64,000 nucleotides of DNA from Shewanella zhangzhouensis (lineage in GTDB: Bacteria > Pseudomonadota > Gammaproteobacteria > Enterobacterales > Shewanellaceae), in assembly GCF_019457615.1 (NCBI RefSeq), contig NZ_CP080414.1, forward strand, positions 3,421,501 through 3,485,500, given 5' to 3'. Position numbers and translations under genes: made by a program. The first letter of the stretch is position 1. Each line of letters starts with the position of its first letter. The notes beneath the pieces were generated by a model. The model ran no database searches, had not been told where the DNA came from, and saw only the letters and a program-made list of their open reading frames with translations. This document shows positions 24,246-34,564 of the stretch, in pieces.

Positions 24246-24905
24246 ATGACTCAAGACGAAATGAAAAAGGCCGCCGCCTGGGCTGCACTCAAATACGTAG
24301 AAAAAGACAGCATTGTTGGCGTGGGCACAGGCTCTACTGTGAACCACTTTATCGATGCGCTGGCTACCATCAAGGCGGATATCGAAGGCGCAGTGTCTTC
24401 TTCTGAAGCCTCAACCGCCAAGCTCAAGGCACTGGGCATTCCGGTTTACGACTTGAACAGTGTCGACCGACTGTCTGTTTATGTGGACGGCGCCGATGAA
24501 ATCAACGGCCAGATGGACATGATCAAGGGTGGTGGTGCAGCCCTCACCCGTGAAAAAATTGTCGCCGCCGTGGCCGACAAATTTATCTGTATCGTGGACA
24601 ACACCAAAGAAGTAGCCATCCTCGGCGAGTTCCCGCTGCCGGTTGAAGTCATCCCCATGGCCCGCTCCTACGTAGCCCGTGAGATGGTAAAACTGGGCGG
24701 CGACCCTGTGTACCGTGAAGGCGTGGTTACCGACAACGGCAACGTGATCCTGGATGTGCACAACATGAAGATCATGGAACCCAAGAAGCTGGAACAGCAA
24801 ATCAACGGCATAGTAGGCGTAGTGACCAATGGTCTCTTTGCCCATCGCGGCGCCGATGTGCTCTTGGTCGGCACCCCTGACGGCGTCAAGACTGTCACCG
24901 CCTGA
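24246..24905 (+). CDS. rpiA: Ribose-5-phosphate isomerase A
   Basis: A 219-residue enzyme interconverting ribose-5-phosphate and ribulose-5-phosphate in the pentose phosphate pathway. Signature motifs are 'VGVGTGSTVNHFIDAL', 'VYVDGADEIN', 'MIKGGGAALTREKIVA' and 'DGVKTV' at the C terminus. The length equals that of E. coli RpiA. It is monocistronic, ending at a bidirectional terminator shared with the convergent recJ. Confidence 0.97.
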   Translation: MTQDEMKKAAAWAALKYVEKDSIVGVGTGSTVNHFIDALATIKADIEGAVSSSEASTAKLKALGIPVYDLNSVDRLSVYVDGADEINGQMDMIKGGGAALTREKIVAAVADKFICIVDNTKEVAILGEFPLPVEVIPMARSYVAREMVKLGGDPVYREGVVTDNGNVILDVHNMKIMEPKKLEQQINGIVGVVTNGLFAHRGADVLLVGTPDGVKTVTA

Positions 24906-24924
24906 TAAGCGAGCCGTTCAAGAC

Positions 24925-24953
24925 AAAAAAAGCCACCCAAGGGTGGCTTTTTT
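24925..24953. terminator. Bidirectional terminator between rpiA and recJ
   Basis: An AAAAAAGCCACCC arm, an AA loop and the mirror GGGTGGCTTTTTT form a perfect stem with A/T runs on both sides. Confidence 0.88.
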
Positions 24954-24986
24954 ATTAACTGGCGTTTCGTTAACAGGCGTCCGGAC

Positions 24987-26711
24987 TCATTTGGCTTCGA
25001 TTTGCTCGACAAGAAGCTGCAGGCTTTGATTGCCACGAAACTCGTTCACATCGAGGCGGTAGGCAAGCTGCACATGGCGCACCGTGGCATCGGGCCAGAG
25101 TTTAAGGTCCACATTGAAGGCGATGGCATCCAGCATCAGGCGGCCACACTCGGTTTCCACCAACATCTTCAGATGCTTTTCGCCCACGAGGCGCTGCTGC
25201 AATAACCGGAAATGGCCATCAAACAGCGGTTCTTCGAAGCCCTGCCCCCAGGGGCCGCTGGCGCGAATAAGACTCGCGGTTTCCAGGGTCAGGTATTCCG
25301 TGGGCAATTCACCATCGGAGAGGATTTCACCGGTGAGCAGCTCTGGTGCCAGCAGCTCCCGCACGGTTTCATCAAACACTGCCTGAAACTTGCTCACATC
25401 GGCTTTGGCAAGGCTCAGGCCTGCCGCCATTGCATGGCCACCAAACTTGGGAATAAGCCCGGGATGGCGGCTGGAAATCAGCTCCAGCAAGTCGCGCATG
25501 TGCAGGCCCTTGATGGAGCGGGCTGAGCCCTTAACCTCGGTATCCGACGCTTCGGCAAAGGCAATAACGGGTCTGTGGTATTTGTCTTTGATACGTGAGG
25601 CCAGAATACCTATCACCCCCTGATGCCAGTCATCCTGATACAGGGCTATGCCCCAGGGCAGTTGCGACTCTTCCAGCTGCAAGCGCTCGAGGCTCTTCAA
25701 TGCCTCGGCCTGCATGCCGGTTTCCAGCTCGCGGCGCTCCTGATTCAGGCCATCCAGTTCGGCCGCCATTCTGCGGGCATACATGATGTCTTCACACAGG
25801 AGGGTTTCCACCCCAAGGGACATCTCATCGAGGCGCCCTGCGGCATTGAGCCTGGGCCCCACGGCAAAACCAAAGTCGGCAGCAACCGCGCGGGCGGGAT
25901 TACGCTTGGCGACTTCGAGCAGCGCGGTAATTCCGGGCCTGCAACGTCCAGCCCGGACGCGCTTAAGCCCGGCATCCACCAGAATCCGGTTATTGGCATC
26001 CAAACTCACCACGTCTGCCACAGTGCCCAGCGCCACTATGTCCACCAGCACCGCCAAGTTGGGCTCTTTTATGCCGAGCCTTTCAAACCAGCCACGGCTT
26101 CTGAGTTCAGCGCGAAGGGCCAGCATCAGATAAAAGGCCACGCCCACACCGGCAATGGATTTGCTGGCAAAAGTGCAACCCTGTTGATTGGGGTTAACTA
26201 TGGCATCGGCGTCCGGCAATACCTGCCCGGGCAGATGGTGGTCGGTGATCACCACCTGCATCCCGGCGGCTTTGGCCGCCGCCACACCTTCGATGCTGCT
26301 AATGCCATTGTCCACCGTGATAAGCACCTCGGCGCCCTTTTCCACCGCGAGCGCCACCAGGGGCACGCTGAGGCCATAACCATAATCAAAGCGATTGGGA
26401 ATCAGAAAATCCGCCCCCTGAATACCCAGCATCTTGAGCGCCAGCAAACACACACTGGTGGAGGTGGCACCATCGGCATCAAAGTCACCAACAATCAGCA
26501 TACGCTTTGAGGCCATTGCGGCATCGGCCAACAGAAACGCGGCCTTATCGAGCCCCAGCATGGTCTCGGGTCGCAGCAGACGCGACAACTCCTGCTCGCA
26601 GTCATCGGCCGCCACCCCGCGGCGGGCAAGCAGCTGCTTTATCAAAGGATGCAGGTGGTTTGGCAGGTGGGAGTCATCCACCGTTTCACGTCTGGTGAGT
26701 TTGTACTTCAC
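24987..26711 (-). CDS. recJ: Single-stranded-DNA-specific exonuclease RecJ
   Basis: A 574-residue 5'-3' exonuclease used in recombination, base excision and mismatch repair. DHH-superfamily motifs are intact: 'LIVGDFDADGATSTS', 'VLITVDNGISS', 'VITDHHLPG', 'VALGTVADVV', and the DHHA1 region 'KFGGHAMAAGLSL'. I start at the GTG at 26711, which has GGAG seven bases upstream and gives the family length of about 577. The gene is downstream of dsbC, as in E. coli, but a terminator lies between them. Confidence 0.94.
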   Translation of the reverse strand: MKYKLTRRETVDDSHLPNHLHPLIKQLLARRGVAADDCEQELSRLLRPETMLGLDKAAFLLADAAMASKRMLIVGDFDADGATSTSVCLLALKMLGIQGADFLIPNRFDYGYGLSVPLVALAVEKGAEVLITVDNGISSIEGVAAAKAAGMQVVITDHHLPGQVLPDADAIVNPNQQGCTFASKSIAGVGVAFYLMLALRAELRSRGWFERLGIKEPNLAVLVDIVALGTVADVVSLDANNRILVDAGLKRVRAGRCRPGITALLEVAKRNPARAVAADFGFAVGPRLNAAGRLDEMSLGVETLLCEDIMYARRMAAELDGLNQERRELETGMQAEALKSLERLQLEESQLPWGIALYQDDWHQGVIGILASRIKDKYHRPVIAFAEASDTEVKGSARSIKGLHMRDLLELISSRHPGLIPKFGGHAMAAGLSLAKADVSKFQAVFDETVRELLAPELLTGEILSDGELPTEYLTLETASLIRASGPWGQGFEEPLFDGHFRLLQQRLVGEKHLKMLVETECGRLMLDAIAFNVDLKLWPDATVRHVQLAYRLDVNEFRGNQSLQLLVEQIEAK

Positions 26712-26753
26712 GCAGTGACTCCTTGCTTGAACCTTGGGGAATACCAATACAAC

Positions 26754-26778
26754 AAAAAGGTGAGCCTGGGCTCACCTT
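26754..26778 (-). terminator. Terminator of dsbC
   Basis: GGTGAGCC and GGCTCACC (26759-26776) with a 2-base loop form the stem. On the minus strand it is followed by TTTTTG. It lies between the dsbC stop and the recJ start. Confidence 0.75.
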
Positions 26779-26798
26779 CTCTTGGATGCAACACGCTG

Positions 26799-27527
26799 TT
26801 ACTGCTTGACCGCACGACGCTCAAGCACATCAAACAGCGCTGAGGCAGGCTGATAACCGGGGATCATAGAGCCATCTTCCAGCACAATGGCAGGAGTGCC
26901 ATTTACGCCGAATGAGCCACCCAGATTGTACTGGCCGGCAATATCCGCATCACACTTGGCGAGGCTGATATTTTTACCGGCCTTGGCATCGTCCATAGCC
27001 TTGTGAGGGTCTTTGGCACACCATACGGCTTCCATCTCGTCGGCATTGGGGGAAGGCACACCCTGACGGGGATACGCCAGATAACGCACAGTGATTCCAA
27101 GGTCGTTATAGTCTTTCATCTCACGATGCAGCTTGCGGCAATAACCACAGGTAATGTCGGTAAAGACAGTGACTACGTGTTTTTCGTCTTTGGCTTTATA
27201 CACCAACATCTTGCTTTCAAATTCTTTGAGCATGTCCAGACGCGGGCCTGCCAGGGCTTTTTCGGTCAGGTTGTTCATCTGGTCATTCAAATCATAGATG
27301 TTGCCATGGAGCAGCTTGCTGCCATCGGCAGTGATGTACAACACACCACGGTTGGTGATGGCCTGATACAGCCCCTCAACCGGAGAGGCTGTGATGCTGT
27401 TCACTTCCAGGCCAAGGGTGCTTTCAATTTTCTGCTTCAACATGTCGTTTGATGTAGCCGGGGCAGCCATCAACATGGGTGCCAGGGCCAGCGAGCCCAG
27501 AAGCGTCAGGGTACGGGTGAATTTCAT
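26799..27527 (-). CDS. dsbC: Periplasmic disulfide isomerase DsbC
   Basis: A 242-residue periplasmic protein with a signal peptide (about 1-21, 'LAPMLMAAPA'). An N-terminal dimerisation domain follows, then a thioredoxin domain with active site CGYC in 'TDITCGYCRKLHREM'. The cis-proline loop 'GVNGTPAIV' is present. It shuffles wrong disulfides in exported proteins and depends on DsbD-type reductants. Its structural cysteine pair ('WCAKD', 'LAKCDAD') is also conserved. The frame is open far upstream, but the ATG at 27527 has AAGGA and an ideal signal peptide. It sits between xerD and recJ, as in E. coli. Confidence 0.95.
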   Translation of the reverse strand: MKFTRTLTLLGSLALAPMLMAAPATSNDMLKQKIESTLGLEVNSITASPVEGLYQAITNRGVLYITADGSKLLHGNIYDLNDQMNNLTEKALAGPRLDMLKEFESKMLVYKAKDEKHVVTVFTDITCGYCRKLHREMKDYNDLGITVRYLAYPRQGVPSPNADEMEAVWCAKDPHKAMDDAKAGKNISLAKCDADIAGQYNLGGSFGVNGTPAIVLEDGSMIPGYQPASALFDVLERRAVKQ

Positions 27528-27666
27528 CTTGAGTCCTTGAATACGACTGCGGGTATAGTCTCTTGAGTATAAGACCCGCGAATGGCCTGAAAAGTTACCG
27601 TCTAACGGTAACAAAAGCAAATTAGCCGGGACTGAATTTGTATCAGTTGGTGTTTTCACCAAACTC

Positions 27667-28548
27667 TCACCCCCTGGGGTGATGTTTTTCATGGAGATCC
27701 GCAAGGCGGGTTCTGGCCACATGGGTATATATTTGGGTCGTCGATAATGAACTGTGCCCCAGCAGAAGCTGTACCACCCTGAGATCGGCGCCATGGTTCA
27801 GCAAATGGGTGGCAAAGGCATGCCTTAGGGTGTGGGGTGACAGCTCAGTGGAAATGCCTGCTCTCAGGGCATACAGCTTGATGCGGTGCCAAAAGGTTTG
27901 CCGTGTCATTTGCTGACCACGGTTGGATGGAAATACCACCTCGGTGGCGCCTTGCTTGAGGAGCATCTGCCTCGGACCTGCAAGAAACTGTTCCAGCGCG
28001 TCCTGGGCCACTTCCCCCATGGGCACCAATCGTTCTTTACCCCCCTTACCGATAATACGTACCAACCCCTGACGCAGCCCCAGCTCCGACATGCCAAGCC
28101 CAACCAACTCGCTCACCCGCAGCCCGGTGGCATAAAGTAGCTCCAGCATGGCTTTATCGCGGCACTCCACAGGGTCTTCGCTGTTTGGCTCCGCCAGCAG
28201 CAGCTCCACCTGCGCCTCAGACAGGCTGCCTGGCAGGGATTTGGGGAGTTTGGGCGATTCAATCAGGGCGGTTGGGTCTTCACTGAGAGTGCCGGATACC
28301 AGTTGATGGCGATAGAAGCGGCGCAGGCTTGAGAGCATGCGGGCCGTCGAGGTTTTGGCCATGCCCTGCTCAAAACGGTACGCCAGATAGTCTCTTAGTG
28401 TCAGACTATCGAGGGCGAGCAAACCCATACCCTTGGCTGAGAGAAAGGCATCGAACTGACACAAATCGGTACGGTAGGCACTCAAGGTATTGTCAGACAG
28501 ACCCTGAAGCGACCAAAGCTCATCCAGAAACGCATCTATCAGTGCCAT
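27667..28548 (-). CDS. xerD: Site-specific tyrosine recombinase XerD
   Basis: A 293-residue recombinase that, with XerC, resolves chromosome dimers at dif. It has an N-terminal SAM-like core-binding domain (about 1-90, 'LIDAFLDELWSLQGLSDNTLSAYR'). The catalytic domain has Arg ('ATGLRVSEL'), Lys ('GKGGKERLVP'), HxLR ('HTLRHAFATHLL'), His ('LLGHSSLSTTQIY') and Tyr. I start at the ATG at 28548, which matches E. coli XerD in length but lacks a ribosome site. A TTG at 28632 with GGAG six bases upstream would add 28 residues and is a real alternative. It is followed by dsbC. Confidence 0.92.
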   Translation of the reverse strand: MALIDAFLDELWSLQGLSDNTLSAYRTDLCQFDAFLSAKGMGLLALDSLTLRDYLAYRFEQGMAKTSTARMLSSLRRFYRHQLVSGTLSEDPTALIESPKLPKSLPGSLSEAQVELLLAEPNSEDPVECRDKAMLELLYATGLRVSELVGLGMSELGLRQGLVRIIGKGGKERLVPMGEVAQDALEQFLAGPRQMLLKQGATEVVFPSNRGQQMTRQTFWHRIKLYALRAGISTELSPHTLRHAFATHLLNHGADLRVVQLLLGHSSLSTTQIYTHVARTRLADLHEKHHPRG

Positions 28549-28652
28549 TCCGGCAGCACTGGGTTTCAGTGGGGCACCGGATTTCTCCGAGCGCTTGCCA
28601 CCCTTCAGGGAGTTATTAGCTTTGGCGGACAAAAAAGACTCCAACAGAAAAC

Positions 28653-28678
28653 AAAAAAGCCGGGCGAGCCCGGCTTTT
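28653..28678 (-). terminator. Terminator of brnQ
   Basis: GCCGGGC (28659-28665) pairs with GCCCGGC (28668-28674) around a 2-base loop. T-runs occur on both strands, with six T on the minus strand. It lies between the brnQ stop and xerD. Confidence 0.85.
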
Positions 28679-28694
28679 CTAATGCGTATTGCTA

Positions 28695-30032
28695 TCAGGC
28701 CGCGGCCGGTGTGCGCTTACCGATAAAGAGGCAGATTACCATGGTCACTGCGGTTGGCAACAACCAGGCCATACCTTCGGCGTAAAGCGGCATAAAGCTC
28801 AAAGACTCCATGTTCATCCCGGCAGCCTTGAGGCCATCGATGGCACCAAAGAGCAGCGCCACTGCCAGCACCAGTCGATGGCTGACTTTGGGATTGGGCA
28901 GGTATTGGGTTATGAAGGTCACGGCCACCAGCGCAATCACCACGGGGTAAACACTCACCAGCACAGGAATACTCACGCTGATAAGCTGGGTCAGCCCCAC
29001 GTTGGCCACCACGGCGCAGATGATCGAAAACAGGATCACAAACTGACGATACTTAATGCGCGGGAACAGCTCATTGAAATAGTCAGAACAGGCACTCACC
29101 AGTCCAACGGCCGTGGTCAAACAGGCCAAAGACACGACTGTGGACAACAGCAGCGCCCCCAGGGTGCCAAACTCACGGTCAACATAGCGGGTCAGGATCT
29201 GCCCGCCGTTTTCCGCGCCCTGGGCGATATCTCCGGCAGTGGCACCGAGGAAGAACAGCGAAATGTACACAAAGGCCAAGCCTGAGGCGGCGATAAAAGC
29301 AGCACGTACCAGTGCCCGGGTTTGATCGGCCGGGGCATCAACGCCTTTTTTGCGCAAAAGGTCGATAATCAACATACCGAACATGAGCGACGCCAGGGTA
29401 TCCATGGTGTTGTAGCCTTCAATCACCCCCTTGATAAGCGGGCTGGACACATAATCTCCCACCGGCGCTGAAACATCACCGGAAGGCAGCATAATCACAG
29501 AAATGGCCAGCGACAACAGCAGTACCATAAGCACAGGCGTCAGTACTTTACCGACACTGTCCATCAATTTACCGGGGAAGAGGGCCAGCAGCATGGTCAC
29601 CGCGAAGAACCCAAGGGTAAAGATAAGCTGGGCCACGTTCAGACTGATACTGCCAAGCGCCAGGACGGTACTGGTATCGCCCAGGAAGGGTTTCGCGCCA
29701 ATTTCAAAGGCCACAAGACCGGTGCGGGGCGCGGCAAAGGCCGGTCCAATGATGATGTAGATGGCCACGGCCAGTGCCGTAGCTGCCACCGCTGGCAGGT
29801 ACGCCATCACCTTACCCTGGGTTTTGGCAACGGCAATCAAACCCACCAATGGCATACCCACGGCAGTCACCAAAAAGCCCATCATGGCCAATGGCATGTT
29901 CTCACCGGCAAGCATGCCCGCAAATGGCGGGAATATCAGGTTACCGGCCCCCAAAAAGAACGCAAAAGTCATAAAACCCAGACTTAAGGTGTCTGAGAAA
30001 CTCATCTGCTTGTTTTGCACAAGAAGCCCCAT
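28695..30032 (-). CDS. brnQ: Branched-chain amino acid:sodium symporter BrnQ
   Basis: A 445-residue LIVCS-family transporter with about 12 membrane helices that imports leucine, isoleucine and valine with Na+. Signatures are 'LGFMTFAFFLGAGNLIFPPFAG' near the N terminus, 'AVGMPLVGLIAVAKTQG', 'YNTMDTLASLMFGMLIID' and 'CLTTAVGLVSACSDYFNELFP'. The ATG at 30032 has no clear ribosome site, and an in-frame ATG at 30005 is possible. It is a single-gene unit ending at a terminator before xerD. Confidence 0.92.
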   Translation of the reverse strand: MGLLVQNKQMSFSDTLSLGFMTFAFFLGAGNLIFPPFAGMLAGENMPLAMMGFLVTAVGMPLVGLIAVAKTQGKVMAYLPAVAATALAVAIYIIIGPAFAAPRTGLVAFEIGAKPFLGDTSTVLALGSISLNVAQLIFTLGFFAVTMLLALFPGKLMDSVGKVLTPVLMVLLLSLAISVIMLPSGDVSAPVGDYVSSPLIKGVIEGYNTMDTLASLMFGMLIIDLLRKKGVDAPADQTRALVRAAFIAASGLAFVYISLFFLGATAGDIAQGAENGGQILTRYVDREFGTLGALLLSTVVSLACLTTAVGLVSACSDYFNELFPRIKYRQFVILFSIICAVVANVGLTQLISVSIPVLVSVYPVVIALVAVTFITQYLPNPKVSHRLVLAVALLFGAIDGLKAAGMNMESLSFMPLYAEGMAWLLPTAVTMVICLFIGKRTPAAA

Positions 30033-30538
30033 CTTATTTATTAGTGTTTTTCGAACAAACTTAAGTGATTATCTGTAACTTGGCTACCGAAGAAGGACTG
30101 AGAAAGCCCCCGTGTAACGCCATAATTACAGCACTGGAGAGGTAAATTTGGCGTTGCGCGCCGAAAAAACCACCTGCCTCGAGGTGAATTTTGGCCAAAA
30201 ACGCCACCGAGGGGCCCGAAGTCGCAAAAAATGGCTACGGGAAAGGGGGAAACTAATACCAAAGCCCGGACAGCAGCGCAAGCAGACTGGCCTCTCTTGC
30301 ACAAAAAAGTGCCCCATGCTGCATTCGCGCTAACAGCATGTTGCGCCGGATCACGGCTCATGGGCGTTTTCGGGCCGCAGTCATCACATTTGGGCAACAG
30401 CGGCCCCAAACAAGGTCAGACCAGAGGTCAAGAGCCGGCGCCTTTTTACCGGCAAGCCAGGGGCTTTTCTGGGGACAAACGCGGGATTCTGTTACCATGC
30501 CGCCACAGGAAAGTGATTGTTCATTTGGCTCAGACACC
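30033..30538. other. Intergenic region between divergent brnQ and trmN6
   Basis: About 500 bases without a convincing gene. Frames on both strands here lack ribosome sites and family features. A small palindrome (CCTCGAGG, 30177-30184, flanked by CACCT/AGGTG) is visible. Promoters of brnQ and trmN6 must lie here, but I cannot place them confidently. Confidence 0.5.
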
Positions 30539-31240
30539 ATGGGATTCAGTTTTAAAGCATTTCACGTGGACGATTTCGGTTGCGGTATGCCCGTCAGCAC
30601 AGACGCCGTGCTTCTGGGGGCCTGGGCCAATCTTGATGGCGCCAATGCAGTGCTCGACCTGGGCGCCGGCAGTGGCCTGTTGGCTCTGATGGCGGCCCAG
30701 CGCTGCAAGGCGCCCATCACCGCCGTCGAAATAGACCCTGTGGCCGCCAGTGCGTGCCGCAGTAACTTCAGCGCCAGCCCCTGGCACGACAGAATAAGCC
30801 TGATTGAAGCCGATGCCACTGATGCAAAGGCGCTGGCAGGCAAAGTGTTCACTCACATACTCTGTAATCCGCCCTACTTTGAAACCGGGCCATTGTCAGA
30901 AAAGCCCGGCAGAGCTCAGGCAAGACACACAGGCAGCCTTGGATTTTTGGCACTGTGCAAGCTAATGGCAACCCACTTAAGCGCCCAGGGCGTTGCCAGC
31001 CTGGTGTTGCCGGTGGAAAGTGAGTCAGCCTTCATGCAAGCGCTCACTCACGCCGGGCTCGGCATCCAGCAAAGGGTTGAAGTCAGTACGGTTGAAGGAA
31101 AAGCGCCACGGAGACTGCTGCTCGCGGTCAGCCACAAAGAGGACAATTATCAGCATGAACACCTCGCCATCAGGGATGTTCAAGGCTGCTACACTGAGGC
31201 CATGACGGCCCTCACCAGGGACTTTTACCTGAAACTGTAA
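30539..31240 (+). CDS. trmN6: tRNA1(Val) (adenine-37-N6)-methyltransferase
   Basis: A 233-residue SAM-dependent methyltransferase related to E. coli YfiC. It begins 'MGFSFKAFHVDDFGCGMPVS' and contains the SAM motif 'VLDLGAGSGLLALMAA', the acidic 'AVEIDPVAA', and the N6-adenine signature NPPY ('LCNPPYFETG'). The frame is open about 200 bases upstream. An ATG at 30497 would add 14 residues, close to the E. coli length, and cannot be excluded since neither start has a good ribosome site. The neighbour is srmB on the same strand; in E. coli the two genes are also adjacent but divergent. Confidence 0.9.
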   Translation: MGFSFKAFHVDDFGCGMPVSTDAVLLGAWANLDGANAVLDLGAGSGLLALMAAQRCKAPITAVEIDPVAASACRSNFSASPWHDRISLIEADATDAKALAGKVFTHILCNPPYFETGPLSEKPGRAQARHTGSLGFLALCKLMATHLSAQGVASLVLPVESESAFMQALTHAGLGIQQRVEVSTVEGKAPRRLLLAVSHKEDNYQHEHLAIRDVQGCYTEAMTALTRDFYLKL

Positions 31241-31305
31241 CTCCTGGTTTCAGTAACCGAGTAAAGCACCTATAATACCGCGCCTGTTAGAGTAGGAATG
31301 CCACC

Positions 31306-33141
<1,836 letters not shown>

Positions 33142-33159
33142 CAGCACAAAATGCGGATA

Positions 33160-33189
33160 AAAACAGGGGCCTGATGCCCCTGTTTTATT
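33160..33189 (+). terminator. Terminator of srmB
   Basis: AAAACAGGGGC and GCCCCTGTTTT with a 5-base loop, followed by ATTTT. Confidence 0.85.
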
Positions 33190-33355
33190 TTGGCGCCAAA
33201 AGGTACAACACCCTGCCCACACAGACCACCCAGACAAGATCAATCCACCTCTTCGATAAAAATCAGATACATTTCTGTTACAAAAACTGATTGGTATAGC
33301 AAGGCGCTTTTGGTACCTTAGGCCCCGTTACCTGTATATGGACAAGCGGGCCACT

Positions 33356-34564
33356 ATGAGCACTATTTTAAGACGTACCCTCCCCCTTATCATTCTCGCG
33401 CTATTTATCCTGGCCGCCATGTTACTCATGGCCACCAAAGAAGCTCCCGAGCAGAAGGCCGAAGAAGCCAATATGCCGATTATTGAAGTGGCTGAGGTGA
33501 AGCAGGAGACGCTGTCGTTGAATCTGCCTTCCTACGGGGTAGTGATGCCACGGCACAAAACGCAACTGGTGGCCGAAGTTCAGGGGCGCCTGACCAGCGT
33601 ATCGCCCAATTTTGTTGCCGGCGGCGTGGTGAAGGCCGGTGACCAACTGGCAGTGATTGAACCGTCAGACTATCAGGCCGACCTGATGCAGGCGGAAGCC
33701 TCACTGGCACAGGCAACCGCCGCACTCAATGAAGAAATCGCCCGTGGGGAAGTGGCAAAAACCGAGTTCAAGGGATATGACAAGGGCGTCCCCCCGGAGC
33801 TGGGGTTGCGTATTCCGCAGCTGAAAAAAGAACAGGCCAACGTCAAATACGCCGAAGCCGCCCTGGCCCGCGCCAAGCGTAATCTGGAGCGCACCGTTAT
33901 CCGCGCGCCGTTTGACGGCATAGTCAAAACCCGCGGTGTCGACCTGGGGCAATACGTCACCCTCGGCACCAAGCTGGGTGAGCTTTACGATACCAGCGTT
34001 GCTGAAATCCGCCTGCCACTGGCCAATGCCGATCTCGCCTATCTGGAGTCTGTGGACAACCCCGACACCGAAGTGAGCCTGACAGCCTCCCTGGCCGGTC
34101 GCGAAGTGGTATGGACCGGCGCCATAGTGCGCAGCGAAGGGGTTATTGATGAAGGCAACCGCATGGTCTATCTGGTGGCGGAAATTCCCGACCCATACCT
34201 GCGCAAGCATAAAACCCAGGGCCAACTGCCGCTGAAGTACGGTACCTTCGTCAACGCCATCATCAAGGGTCGCACCGAGGACGGCATAGTGCGTCTGGAC
34301 CGCCATCTGGTGCGTGAAGGCAAGGTGCCGGTCGTTCGCAGCGATAACACCCTGGAGCTGCGTGACGTGAATGTGGTGCGCTCAGATCTGAACTACGCCT
34401 ACATCAAGGACAGCCTCAAAACCGGAGAGCGTGTTTCCCTGACCAATACAGGCACCCTGTCCACCGGTCAGGTGGTGAAAATCCGCGGTGAAGAAACCCC
34501 AAACAGCACCAGGGACAGCGAGGCGCCCACCGATGAGCGTCTGGCACAGGCAGGGGACAAGTAA
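33356..34564 (+). CDS. RND efflux periplasmic adaptor (membrane fusion protein)
   Basis: A 402-residue adaptor linking an inner-membrane RND pump to an outer-membrane channel. An N-terminal membrane anchor (about 8-28) is followed by a biotinyl/lipoyl-like half-motif ('VQGRLTSVSPNFVAGGVVKAGDQLAVIEPSDY'). A coiled-coil hairpin spans about 95-185, then the second lipoyl half ('RTVIRAPFDGIVKTRGVDLGQYVTLGT') and beta-barrel domains. An in-frame ATG at 33338 would add six residues, and neither start has a strong ribosome site. The stop codon overlaps the start of the pump gene by one base, so the two are translationally coupled. No outer-membrane component gene is adjacent. Confidence 0.88.
   Translation: MSTILRRTLPLIILALFILAAMLLMATKEAPEQKAEEANMPIIEVAEVKQETLSLNLPSYGVVMPRHKTQLVAEVQGRLTSVSPNFVAGGVVKAGDQLAVIEPSDYQADLMQAEASLAQATAALNEEIARGEVAKTEFKGYDKGVPPELGLRIPQLKKEQANVKYAEAALARAKRNLERTVIRAPFDGIVKTRGVDLGQYVTLGTKLGELYDTSVAEIRLPLANADLAYLESVDNPDTEVSLTASLAGREVVWTGAIVRSEGVIDEGNRMVYLVAEIPDPYLRKHKTQGQLPLKYGTFVNAIIKGRTEDGIVRLDRHLVREGKVPVVRSDNTLELRDVNVVRSDLNYAYIKDSLKTGERVSLTNTGTLSTGQVVKIRGEETPNSTRDSEAPTDERLAQAGDK

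Noticed and set aside
30041..30409. 122-codon minus-strand frame between brnQ and trmN6
   Set aside because: No ribosome site, and a Cys/Pro/Gly-rich product without domain features. Best treated as intergenic.
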